DNA from: Streptomyces olivaceoviridis
GTDB lineage: Bacteria > Actinomycetota > Actinomycetes > Streptomycetales > Streptomycetaceae
Assembly: GCF_014650115.1 (NCBI RefSeq)
Contig: NZ_BMUI01000024.1
Coordinates: 1-64,000 of the forward strand
Direction of reading: 5' to 3'
Length of the DNA stretch: 64,000 nt
Positions 1-8,441 of the stretch are shown here, piece by piece (position 1 is the first letter of the stretch; each line of letters starts with the position of its first letter). The notes beneath the pieces were generated by a model, which ran no database searches, had not been told where the DNA came from, and saw only the letters and a list, made by a program, of their open reading frames with translations. The translations under genes were made by a program, and so were the position numbers.

Positions 1-749
1 TCCACGTGGAAGATCTCCTGGTGGATCCGGTCCCGGGCCACGCCCAGTGCGCGCAGTGCCTGCTCCGCGCCCCGCACCAGCCCGTACGGCCCGCACAGGA
101 ACCAGCCCGCCACCTCGCCCACCGGCAGCAGCGCGGGCAGCAGCCCGGTGAGCCGCTCCCGGTCGAGGCGGCCGGACGGCAGGCCCGCCTGCTGCTCCTC
201 CCGGGAGAGCACGGTCACCAGCTGGAGCCGCTCCGGGTAGCGGTCCTTCAGGTCGGCGACCTCCTCCAGGAACATCGTCGACGCGGCCGTGCGGTCGCCG
301 CGTATCAGACAGAACCGGGCCGCCGGCTCGCGCGCCAGCAGCGTGGCGACGATGGAAAGCACCGGGGTGATGCCGCTGCCGCCGACGACCGCCGCGTACA
401 GGCCCGGCGCCGGTTCCAGCGTGAAACGGCCCGCCGGGGTCATCACCTCCAGCTCGTCCCCGACGTTGATCTCCTTCAGCGCGTACGCCGAGAAGGCCCC
501 GCCCTCGACCAGCCGCACCCCCACCCGCAGGCTGTCCGGGCCCTCGCCGTCCGGATCGGGGGCGGGGGAGCAGATCGAGTAGGTGCGCCGGATCTCCGTG
601 CCGTCGACCCGGCGGCGCAGCGCGAGATGCTGGCCGGGCGCGTGCCGGTACTCCTCGCGCAGGTCGGGCGGGACGGAGAAGGTGAGGGCGACGGAGTCGT
701 CGGTGATCCGGTCGACCGCGGCCACCGGGAGCGGGTGGAAACGGGCCAT
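1..749 (-). CDS. paaE: phenylacetyl-CoA 1,2-epoxidase reductase subunit PaaE (partial, 3' end outside window)
   Basis: Electron-transfer subunit of the phenylacetyl-CoA epoxidase: it moves electrons from NADPH through FAD and a [2Fe-2S] centre to the PaaA di-iron site. About 249 residues are visible before the edge. They form the FAD domain (RRTYS flavin motif near residue 55) followed by the NAD(P) domain (GGSGITP near residue 128 and the LCGPYG segment near residue 218). The C-terminal plant-type ferredoxin domain with its four cysteines lies outside the window. The ATG shares one base with the paaD stop (TGATG), so it is translationally coupled and last in the visible paaABCDE order. The order and domain architecture leave little doubt about identity. 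Confidence 0.93.
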   Translation of the reverse strand, partial: MARFHPLPVAAVDRITDDSVALTFSVPPDLREEYRHAPGQHLALRRRVDGTEIRRTYSICSPAPDPDGEGPDSLRVGVRLVEGGAFSAYALKEINVGDELEVMTPAGRFTLEPAPGLYAAVVGGSGITPVLSIVATLLAREPAARFCLIRGDRTAASTMFLEEVADLKDRYPERLQLVTVLSREEQQAGLPSGRLDRERLTGLLPALLPVGEVAGWFLCGPYGLVRGAEQALRALGVARDRIHQEIFHV

Positions 750-1372
750 CACAACTCCTTGAAGTGGTCGAACGGTTCACGGCAGGCCAGGCAGCGGCGC
801 AGCGCCTTGCACGCGGAGGAGGAGAACCGGCTCAGCAGTTCGGTGTCGGCCGACCCGCAGTGCGGGCAGCGGACCGGTTCGGTCGCGGTGTCCGTGGCGC
901 GTAGGTCCAGGGCGACCGGCGTGGCGTGCAGGGCCTGCGTGGCGTGCGTGGCTTGCGTGGCGTGCGTGGCTTGCGTGGCGTGCGGGGCTTGTGTGCGGGT
1001 CGGGCCGAGGGTCAGCGGCACCGGGCCGTCCCCATGGCGCACCCGCGGCGGGGCGATGCCGAACTCCCTGAGTTTCTCGCGCCCTTCGGAGGTGATGTCG
1101 TCGGTGGACCAGGCGGGGCTGAGCACCGTGCGGACGGTGACCTCGCGCATGCCGTGGGCGCGCAGCACCCGCTCGATGTCGAGGCTCATCGCCTCGATGG
1201 CCGGGCAGCCGGTGTAGGTGGGGGTCAGGTCGACCTCCACCGCGTCGCCGGTGTGGACACGTACCGCGCGGAGCACGCCCAGTTCGCGCAGTGTGAGCAC
1301 GGGCAGTTCGGGGTCGGGCACCGCGCCGGCCAGCTCCAGCAGCCGCTCCTCCAGGGAGGTGGCGGTCACCAT
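749..1372 (-). CDS. paaD: phenylacetate degradation protein PaaD (1,2-phenylacetyl-CoA epoxidase, subunit D)
   Basis: PaaD has a DUF59/MIP18-like domain and is thought to help mature or insert the iron centre of the epoxidase. The predicted protein is 207 residues. Residues 1-110 are the DUF59-like part (PDPELPVLTLRELGVL, then the TYTGCPA segment with the conserved Cys). The C-terminal part carries a CPHCG...CLAC four-cysteine zinc-ribbon-like motif typical of PaaD. Between them lies an unusual low-complexity THATQA hexapeptide repeat. I chose the ATG at 1372 because it overlaps the paaC stop by 7 bases; a longer open frame upstream merely shadows paaC. Fourth gene of paaABCDE. Confidence 0.93.
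   Translation of the reverse strand: MVTATSLEERLLELAGAVPDPELPVLTLRELGVLRAVRVHTGDAVEVDLTPTYTGCPAIEAMSLDIERVLRAHGMREVTVRTVLSPAWSTDDITSEGREKLREFGIAPPRVRHGDGPVPLTLGPTRTQAPHATQATHATQATHATQALHATPVALDLRATDTATEPVRCPHCGSADTELLSRFSSSACKALRRCLACREPFDHFKEL
923..994 (-). repeat. four-copy 18-bp in-frame tandem repeat inside paaD
   Basis: Four adjacent 18-bp units at 923-940, 941-958, 959-976 and 977-994. The middle two are identical (ggcgtgcgtggcttgcgt on the plus strand). They encode THATQA-like hexapeptides in the linker between the DUF59 domain and the zinc-ribbon motif. Because 18 is a multiple of 3, copy-number change would keep the reading frame. Confidence 0.9.
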
Positions 1373-2121
1373 GACGCCCCCGGGTGGCTGCGGTGCAGGT
1401 GCTGCATCTCGGCAAGCATCCGGCCGAACGGCTCGGTGTGCAGACCCTGCCGGCCGGCGCCCGCCGACCAGGCTCCGGTGCGCGGGCCCTGCGGGACCGG
1501 GAGGCCGGCCCGGCCGAGCACGTCGGTGACGGACTCCAGCCAGCGCTCCTCCAGGCGGGCCCAGTCGGCGGTCAGGCCCTCCACCGGCTGGAACATCTCG
1601 CCGGTGAACCGCCACAGCGCGTCGCAGGCCCGCCGCATCCGCTCGTGGCTGGTCTCGGTGCCGTCACCGAGCCGCAGCGTCCACTGCTCGGCGTGGTCGC
1701 GGTGGTAGGCGACCTCCTTCACCGCCTTCGCGGCCAGTGGCGCGAACGGGCCGTCGCCCGGGGCGAGTTCGGCGTAGAGCAGCTGCTGGTAGGTGGAGAA
1801 GTACAGCTGGCGGGCGATGGTGTGCGCGAAGTCGCCGTTCGGCTGCTCGACCAACTGGAGGTTGAGGAAGGCGCGTTCCTCGCGCAGATAGGCCAGTTCG
1901 TCCTCGTCGCCGGCCAGGGACAGCAGCACCCGGGCCTGCCCGAGCAGGTCCAGGGCGATGTTGGCGAGGGCGACCTCCTCCTCCAGGACGGGGGCGTGCC
2001 CGGCCCACTCCCCCAGGCGGTGGGAGAGCACCAGGGCGTCGTCGCCGAGAGCGAGCGCGGCGGTCACCGGGACGGGGGCGGAGCCGGTGGCGGGGCGGGC
2101 CGCGGGGCCGGTGGCGGTCAC
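1366..2121 (-). CDS. paaC: 1,2-phenylacetyl-CoA epoxidase subunit PaaC
   Basis: Structural subunit that pairs with PaaA in the epoxidase complex. It has a ferritin-like four-helix fold but in known family members lacks a functional di-iron site. The product is 251 residues, the usual length. Family landmarks are the LANIALDLLGQAR helix, the QLYFSTYQQLLY segment and the VAYHRDHAEQW helix. The GTG at 2121 is chosen because it overlaps the paaB stop as GTGA, giving the family length; the open frame continues upstream to 2427 only by shadowing paaB. The 3' end overlaps paaD by 7 bases, indicating tight coupling. Confidence 0.95.
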   Translation of the reverse strand: MTATGPAARPATGSAPVPVTAALALGDDALVLSHRLGEWAGHAPVLEEEVALANIALDLLGQARVLLSLAGDEDELAYLREERAFLNLQLVEQPNGDFAHTIARQLYFSTYQQLLYAELAPGDGPFAPLAAKAVKEVAYHRDHAEQWTLRLGDGTETSHERMRRACDALWRFTGEMFQPVEGLTADWARLEERWLESVTDVLGRAGLPVPQGPRTGAWSAGAGRQGLHTEPFGRMLAEMQHLHRSHPGASW

Positions 2122-2401
2122 AGGTGCTTCACCCCTTCCGGGATCTCGTAGAAGGTCGGGTGCCGGTAGGGCTTGTCGGCGGCCGGCTCGAAGAACGGGT
2201 CCTTCTCGTCCGGCGAGGACGCGGTGATCGCGGCGGCGGGGACGACCCAGATGGAGACGCCCTCGCCGCGCCGGGTGTACAGGTCGCGGGCGTTGCGCAG
2301 GGCCAGCTCGGCGTCGGGCGCGTGCAGGCTGCCGGCGTGGGTGTGGGAGAGGCCGCGCCGGGAGCGCACGAAGACCTCCCACAGGGGCCAGTCGGTGGTG
2401 C

Positions 2402-2405
<4 letters not shown>
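2118..2405 (-). CDS. paaB: 1,2-phenylacetyl-CoA epoxidase subunit PaaB
   Basis: Small bridging subunit of the PaaABCDE epoxidase, 95 residues, the usual length. It begins with the conserved WPLWEVFVRSRRGLSHTHAG stretch near residue 6, followed by LHAPDAELALRNARDLYTRR and the SIWVVP strand, all typical of PaaB. In known complexes PaaB connects the PaaA-PaaC heterodimers. It overlaps paaA by 4 bases upstream and paaC by 4 bases downstream, so the operon is read as one translationally coupled unit. Confidence 0.96.
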
Positions 2406-3418
<1,013 letters not shown>

Positions 3419-3870
3419 GCGATCCCCCTGACCTCGGGCTCTGCGGTGAACCTCGTCCGCTCCGTACGTCCCCGGACAAGGTCCCGACCGATCGTTCGGT
3501 CCGTGCGTAGTCCATGGTGTGCCGGGCCGCGGTGGGTGTCAACCGCTGTGGAAAACTGCGCCCACAGCCTGTGGACAAGGGCGGACAAGGCACGGCAGGT
3601 CGGACGCGCGACCGACGTCAGGAGCGGTGGCGCGTGGCGAGGACCACCACGGTGGCCCGTACCCGGGGCTGCGCCCGGTGCCCGGGGCTGAGTACCGTTC
3701 CGTGCGAGCGCCGAGAAGTGGCCCTCGTGAACCATGCGACGCCTGTGACGGGCGTCGCGGCCCCGCGCCGCCCCGCCCAGCCGACCGCCGGGCCGGACGA
3801 CCGGGCCGCACGAAGCGCACGAGCCGAACGACTGACCAGCCATATGAGCCGAAGCGGGGGACGGGACGGA
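3419..3870. other. divergent intergenic region paaA / DUF5819 gene
   Basis: This 452-bp gap is the divergent promoter region. It holds the TetR-type palindrome (3483-3500) and two DnaA-box-like 9-mers on the minus strand (TGTGGAAAA at 3547-3555 and TGTGGACAA at 3570-3578, the latter the exact complement of TTGTCCACA). The open frame that runs through it in the DUF5819 frame is probably not coding. I see no convincing small gene. Confidence 0.6.
3483..3500 (-). promoter_or_regulatory. putative PaaR/TetR operator upstream of paaA
   Basis: On the minus strand this reads ACCGAACGATCGGTCGGG, 17/18 identical to the site at 8372-8389 and close to that at 11145-11162. It contains ACCG-N2-CG-N2-CGGT, a core that I recall being described for the TetR-type PaaR of Corynebacterium glutamicum. 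Its position fits control of the paaABCDE promoter. Confidence 0.75.
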
Positions 3871-4638
3871 ATGGACGCGTACGACGAGGACTCGCGGGGC
3901 CCGCAGGGCCCGGACGGGCCGGCCGGGGCGCGTCTCCCGGAAGAACCCGCGCAGCCGCCGGCCCCGCCGCCCGCCGAGGCGCCCCGGCCCCGCACCGGCG
4001 TCGCCGCGCTCTCCCCCGGCTACCAGGTCGGTGCGGCGCTGGCGCTCGCCGTCGTCGCCGTGGCCGCCTGTGTGCACCTGCTGATGGTCTTCCTCAGCCT
4101 CGCGCCCGCGAACACCGTGACGAAGCAGCACGGCAAGGCGATAGAGGAGTGGGTGTACCCGGAGTTCGAGCAGAACTGGAAGCTGTTCGCCCCGAACCCG
4201 TTGCAGCAGAACATCGCCGTACAGGTCCGCGCCCAGGTGCGGATGCGGGACGGCAGCCTGCGCACCACCGGCTGGACCGACCTGTCCGCCCAGGACGGCG
4301 CCGCCATCGACGGCAACCTGGCGCCCAGCCACACCCAGCAGAACGAGCTGCGCCGGGCCTGGGACTTCTTCACCGCCACGCACGCCGCCGACAACCGCCC
4401 CGTCGGCCTGCGCGGCTCCCTGTCCGAGCAGTACCTGCGCCGGATCGTGGTGATGCGCCTGTACCGGGACGATCCGACGAGCCGGGAAGGCGTGATACAG
4501 CGCGTGCAGGTCCGTTCCAGCACCACCAATGTGCAGCCGCCGCCGTGGAGCCGTGAGCGGATCTCCGACAAGCCCGTCTACCGCCTGTTGTCCTGGTGGT
4601 CCGTGACCGCCGACGAGGCCGCCGGAGGTGTGCGGTGA
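3871..4638 (+). CDS. DUF5819 family membrane protein
   Basis: Predicted protein of 255 residues with a proline-rich cytoplasmic N terminus (about 1-48), one membrane segment (about residues 50-75, GAALALAVVAVAACVHLLMV) and an exported domain containing QNWKLFAPNPLQQN, the signature of DUF5819 proteins. The function of the family is unknown. It overlaps the next gene, an HTTM protein, by 4 bases. The QNW-FAPNP signature recurs next to HTTM genes, suggesting that the two act together at the membrane (inference). I chose the ATG at 3871 with a purine-rich stretch before it; an in-frame ATG at 3844 is an alternative. Confidence 0.85.
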   Translation: MDAYDEDSRGPQGPDGPAGARLPEEPAQPPAPPPAEAPRPRTGVAALSPGYQVGAALALAVVAVAACVHLLMVFLSLAPANTVTKQHGKAIEEWVYPEFEQNWKLFAPNPLQQNIAVQVRAQVRMRDGSLRTTGWTDLSAQDGAAIDGNLAPSHTQQNELRRAWDFFTATHAADNRPVGLRGSLSEQYLRRIVVMRLYRDDPTSREGVIQRVQVRSSTTNVQPPPWSRERISDKPVYRLLSWWSVTADEAAGGVR

Positions 4639-5846
4639 ACCGTCTCTCGCTGACGCTGTCGCGCGGTATCGCCCGGGTCACCGAGGCGGCCCTCGGGCCC
4701 TACCAGAGCGCTGTGATCCGGATCGGCTTCGCCGGGACCTGGCTGCTGTTCCTGCTGCGCGAGTTCCCGCACCGCCAGGAGCTGTACGGCCCCGCCGGAC
4801 CGTGGGGCTGGAACCTCGCCAGACAGTTGACCGCCGACAACCACGCCTTCACGGCGCTGCTGTGGTCGGACGGACAGCTCTGGTTCGAGTGCTGCTACGC
4901 GCTGGCCATCCTCGCCAGCGCGGCCCTGGTGCTCGGCTGGCGCACCCGGACCGCGTCCGTGCTGTTCATGGTGGGCGTGCTGTCGTTGCAGAACCGCAGT
5001 GTGTTCATCGGTGACGGCGGCGACAACGTCCTGCACCTGATGGCCATCTACCTGGTGTTCACGCGCTGCGGACAGGTGTGGTCCCTCGACGCGCGGCGGG
5101 CGGCCCACGGCGCGGCGGCACGCGCGCGGGGCGAGCGGGAGCCCGCCGACCGGGTGGGACCGGTGCTGTGGGCGGTGCTCGGCCTGGCGCTGGGCACGGC
5201 GACGGTGACCGGCCGGTTCGACAACGGCTGGCTGATCCAGGCGCTGCTGTGGACGGTCTGGGCGGTGCTCGGCCTGTGGTGGGCCGTCGGACGCCGGGAG
5301 GCCTGGCGGCAGCCGCGGACGCTGCTGGACGTCATCGCCAACATCCTGCACAACGGCGCCCTGGTCGTGATCATGGCGGAGGCCTGTCTGATCTACGCCA
5401 CGGCCGGCTGGTACAAGGTGCAGGGCTCGCGCTGGCAGGACGGCACGGCCGTCTACTACCCGCTCCACCTGGACTACTTCTCGCCCTGGCCCGGCCTCGC
5501 CGACCTGATGTCGTCCAGCGGCACGATCCTGATGATCGTGGCCTACGGGACCGTCATGGTGCAGGTCGCCTTCCCGTTCACCCTGTTCAACCGGCGGGTC
5601 AAGAACGTCCTGCTGGTGCTGATGATGACCGAGCACGCGGTGATCGCCGTCGTCCTCGGACTGCCGTTCTTCTCGCTGGCGATGATCACCGCCGACGCGG
5701 TCTTCCTGCCGACGTCCTTCCTGCGCCGGCTGGGCGACCTGGCGGCACGCGCGCGGGGGCGGTTCGCCCGGCGCGGCGGCCGTACGGTCCCCGCGCCGCG
5801 CTCCCCGGAGGAGAGCACGGCGGACCACGTAGGGTTCACCTCATGA
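4635..5846 (+). CDS. HTTM domain integral membrane protein
   Basis: A 403-residue polytopic membrane protein of the HTTM family (horizontally transferred transmembrane domain, related to the membrane part of vitamin K-dependent gamma-carboxylase). Visible are several hydrophobic helices, the N-terminal RIGFAGTWLLFLLREFPHR segment and AGWYKVQGSRWQDGTAVYY, a hallmark of the fold. The enzymatic role of stand-alone bacterial HTTM proteins is not established. GTG at 4635 is preceded by GGAGG at good distance and overlaps the DUF5819 stop (GTGA); a further ATGA overlap couples it to the methyltransferase gene. Three-gene operon. Confidence 0.88.
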   Translation: MNRLSLTLSRGIARVTEAALGPYQSAVIRIGFAGTWLLFLLREFPHRQELYGPAGPWGWNLARQLTADNHAFTALLWSDGQLWFECCYALAILASAALVLGWRTRTASVLFMVGVLSLQNRSVFIGDGGDNVLHLMAIYLVFTRCGQVWSLDARRAAHGAAARARGEREPADRVGPVLWAVLGLALGTATVTGRFDNGWLIQALLWTVWAVLGLWWAVGRREAWRQPRTLLDVIANILHNGALVVIMAEACLIYATAGWYKVQGSRWQDGTAVYYPLHLDYFSPWPGLADLMSSSGTILMIVAYGTVMVQVAFPFTLFNRRVKNVLLVLMMTEHAVIAVVLGLPFFSLAMITADAVFLPTSFLRRLGDLAARARGRFARRGGRTVPAPRSPEESTADHVGFTS

Positions 5847-6595
5847 GCGATCCGCTGAGCCGCTGGCGCGAGCACGCGGACACCGCCGTGCTGCTCGACG
5901 GCTTCCACGTCCTGAAGCACGCGCTGCGCTTCGGGGCCGAGGTACCGGTCGCGGTCACCACCGACCGGCGGGCCGCCCTGGGCCTCGCCGAGGAACTGGC
6001 CGGGGACGTGCGCGACACCCTGGACGCCCTCCTCGTGGAGGTGCCCGGCCAGGCGTACGCCTCCATCGTCCCGCGCCCCCATCCGACCGGTGTGGCCGCC
6101 CTCGCGCTGCGGCCGTCCCGTGAGGCCGGCCTGCGCGCGCTCGCCCGCACGCCCCGCACCGCGCCCGTCGTGGTCCTGGACAACCCCCGCAACCTGGGCA
6201 ACGCCGGGGCCGTGATCCGGCTGGCCGCCGGTTTCGGGGCGACCGGTGTGGTCACCACGGGCACGCTCGACCCCTGGCACCCCACGGTGGTGCGCGGCGG
6301 CGCGGGCCTGCACTTCGCGACCGCCGTCGAGCGCCTGGGCGTCGACGAGCTGCCCGCCGGGCCGCTGTTCGCCCTCGACCCGGAGGGTGAGGACATCCGC
6401 GGCACCAAGCTGCCCGACGACGCCCTGCTGGCCTTCGGCTCGGAACGCTCCGGCCTGTCGCCGGAACTGCGCGCCCGGGCCGACCACCTGCTGCGCCTCC
6501 CGATGCGCCCCCAGGTCTCCAGCTACAACCTGGCCACCAGCGTGGCGATGACGCTGTACCACTGGAGCGCGACCGGCGCCGCGCCCACGGCCTAG
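5843..6595 (+). CDS. TrmH/SpoU-family RNA 2'-O-methyltransferase
   Basis: S-adenosylmethionine-dependent RNA ribose methyltransferase of the SPOUT class, 250 residues. The three SpoU motifs are visible: motif 1 DNPRNLGNAGAVIR (about residue 113), motif 2 LLAFGSERSGLSPE (about residue 195) and motif 3 LPMRPQVSSYNLATSVAM near the C terminus, which forms the knotted cofactor site. The N-terminal 100 residues resemble a substrate-binding domain, but the target (tRNA or rRNA) cannot be deduced. It starts inside the HTTM stop (ATGA) and its TAG stop overlaps the convergent paaN stop on the shared CTAG. Confidence 0.92.
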   Translation: MSDPLSRWREHADTAVLLDGFHVLKHALRFGAEVPVAVTTDRRAALGLAEELAGDVRDTLDALLVEVPGQAYASIVPRPHPTGVAALALRPSREAGLRALARTPRTAPVVVLDNPRNLGNAGAVIRLAAGFGATGVVTTGTLDPWHPTVVRGGAGLHFATAVERLGVDELPAGPLFALDPEGEDIRGTKLPDDALLAFGSERSGLSPELRARADHLLRLPMRPQVSSYNLATSVAMTLYHWSATGAAPTA

Positions 6596-8283
6596 GCCTC
6601 CCGGCGCACCTCCACCACCCGGAAGCGGTTGGCGACGAACGCGCCGTCGGTGAGGGCCGCGTTGGCCGCCGGGTTGCCGCCCGAGCCGTGGAAGTCGGAG
6701 AACGCGGCCGTCTGGTTGACGTAGACCCCGCCGGTCAGGTTGAGGGAGAGCTGGGCCGCCTCCTCCATGCAGACTTCCTCGACGGCACGCTCGGTCTCCG
6801 CGTCCGTGGTGTACGCGCCGACCGTCATCGCGCCCTTCTCGCGGACCGTGCGGCGCAGCAGCTCCACCGCGTCCGTCACCGAGTCGACGGCGACGGCGAA
6901 GGAGACCGGGCCGAAGCACTCGCTCATGTACGCGGCCTCGTCGTCCGGCTTGGCGCCGTCCAGCTTGACGACGACCGGGGTGCGGACCACCGCGCCCGGG
7001 AACTCCGGGTTGGTGACCTCGCGGGAGGCGAGGGCGACCTCGCCGAGGCCGGCCGCGGCCTCCAGGCGGGCCTTGACGTCCGGGTTGACGATCGCGCCCA
7101 GCAGCGCGTTCGCCCGCGCGTCGTCGCCGAGCAGCCCGTCGACCGCGCGGGCGAGGTCGGCGGTGACCTCGTCGAACGTCTTGGGGCCCTGGTCGGTGGC
7201 GATGCCGTCGCGGGGGATGAGCAGGTTCTGCGGGGTGGTGCACATCTGGCCGCTGTACAGGGACAGCGAGAACGCCAGGTTGGACAGCATGCCCTTGTAG
7301 TCGTCCGTGGAGTGCACGAGCACCGTGTTGACGCCGGCCTTCTCCGTGTAGACCTGCGCCTGGCGGGCGTTGGCCTCCAGCCAGTCGCCGAAGGACGTCG
7401 ACCCGGTGTAGTCGATGATCTTGATTTCCGGGCGGGTGGCGAGGGTCTTCGCGATGCCCTCGCCGGGGCGTTCGGCGGCCAGCGCCACCAGGTTCGGGTC
7501 GAAGCCCGCCCCGGCCAGGACCTCCCGGGCGACCTGGACGGTCAGCGCGAGCGGCAGCACCGCGCGCGGGTGCGGCTTGACCAGGACGGCGTTGCCGGTG
7601 GCGAGGGAGGCGAACAGGCCCGGGTAGCCGTTCCAGGTCGGGAAGGTGTTGCAGCCGATGACCAGGCCGATGCCGCGCGGGACCGCGGTGAACCGCTTGG
7701 TGAGGGTCAGCGGGTCGCGCTTGCCCTGCGGCTTGGTCCACTCCGCCGACTCCGGGGTGCGGACCTGCTCCGCGTACGCGTACGCCACCGCCTCCAGGCC
7801 GCGGTCCTGGGCGTGCGGGCCGCCCGCCTGGAACGCCATCATGAAGGCCTGCCCGCTGGTGTGCATGACGGCGTGCGCGAACTCGTGCGTCCGGTCGCTG
7901 ATCCGCTTGAGGATCTCCAGACAGACCACCGCCCGGACCTCCGGGCCCGCGTCCCGCCAGGCCCGCTGCCCGGCCCGCATGGCCGGGAGCAGCACGTCGA
8001 CGTCCGCGTGCGGGTACGTGACGCCCAGCTCGATGCCGTACGGCGAGACCTCGCCACCCACCCAGTCGTCCGTGCCGGGCTGGTCGAGGTCGAGGCGGGT
8101 GCCCAGCACGGCGTCGAAGGCGGCCTTGCCCGCCGCGGCGTCCAGGCTTCCGCTCTCGCCGTAAGCCTTGGGGTGCTCGGGGTGCGGGGACCAGTACGCG
8201 CGGGTGCGGATGGCCTCCAGGGCCTGGTCGAGCGTGGGCCGGTGATTTTCGATCAGCTCGGGCGCGGTCAGTTCGGCGGCCAT
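6592..8283 (-). CDS. paaN: phenylacetic acid degradation aldehyde dehydrogenase PaaN
   Basis: Stand-alone aldehyde dehydrogenase-fold protein of 563 residues, matching the actinobacterial PaaN type rather than the fused ring-opening PaaZ. It is expected to oxidise the semialdehyde formed after hydrolytic ring opening in the phenylacetate pathway. The catalytic cysteine lies at residue 348 in SGQMCTTPQN, and the NAD-binding GSTSFGDWL segment precedes it. The stop codon shares CTAG with the convergent methyltransferase gene. It is transcribed divergently from paaH across a promoter carrying the TetR-type operator. Identity is strong; the exact substrate is inferred from family. Confidence 0.92.
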   Translation of the reverse strand: MAAELTAPELIENHRPTLDQALEAIRTRAYWSPHPEHPKAYGESGSLDAAAGKAAFDAVLGTRLDLDQPGTDDWVGGEVSPYGIELGVTYPHADVDVLLPAMRAGQRAWRDAGPEVRAVVCLEILKRISDRTHEFAHAVMHTSGQAFMMAFQAGGPHAQDRGLEAVAYAYAEQVRTPESAEWTKPQGKRDPLTLTKRFTAVPRGIGLVIGCNTFPTWNGYPGLFASLATGNAVLVKPHPRAVLPLALTVQVAREVLAGAGFDPNLVALAAERPGEGIAKTLATRPEIKIIDYTGSTSFGDWLEANARQAQVYTEKAGVNTVLVHSTDDYKGMLSNLAFSLSLYSGQMCTTPQNLLIPRDGIATDQGPKTFDEVTADLARAVDGLLGDDARANALLGAIVNPDVKARLEAAAGLGEVALASREVTNPEFPGAVVRTPVVVKLDGAKPDDEAAYMSECFGPVSFAVAVDSVTDAVELLRRTVREKGAMTVGAYTTDAETERAVEEVCMEEAAQLSLNLTGGVYVNQTAAFSDFHGSGGNPAANAALTDGAFVANRFRVVEVRREA

Positions 8284-8306
8284 GCGGGACCAACTCCTCG
8301 TCTGGA

Positions 8307-8324
8307 GAACTCGTCGTCGAGTTC
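8307..8324 (-). promoter_or_regulatory. inverted repeat in the paaN leader
   Basis: GAACTCG-TCGT-CGAGTTC, a perfect 7-bp-arm hairpin 24 bp upstream of the paaN ATG and downstream of its presumed promoter. It would form in the paaN mRNA leader. Function unknown. Confidence 0.5.
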
Positions 8325-8371
8325 GGACCTGGCAGAAAGAGCAGCGGGATGGGACGGTCAGAGCTAGAGTA

Positions 8372-8389
8372 ACCGAACGATCGGTCGGT
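8372..8389 (+). promoter_or_regulatory. putative PaaR/TetR operator between paaN and paaH
   Basis: ACCGAACGATCGGTCGGT, with arms ACCGA/TCGGT around a CGATCG centre. On the minus strand it lies between a possible -35 (TTGTAC) and -10 (TACTCT) with 16-bp spacing that would serve paaN, a classic position for repression. The same sequence occurs upstream of paaA and bkdA. Confidence 0.78.
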
Positions 8390-8441
8390 ACAAGGGGGTC
8401 CGCCGCATCTGTGGAAAACCCCGTGCGGGAGGATCGCGCAC

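Noticed and set aside
1..10. TCCACGTGGA at the window edge as a parS site
   Set aside because: The core CACGTG is flanked by TC/GA, not GTTT/AAAC, and the bases are explained as PaaE codons (FHV).
749..1615. Extended 288-codon paaD
   Set aside because: The first 81 codons lie entirely inside paaC in another frame; the ATG at 1372 gives the normal PaaD start and a coupled overlap.
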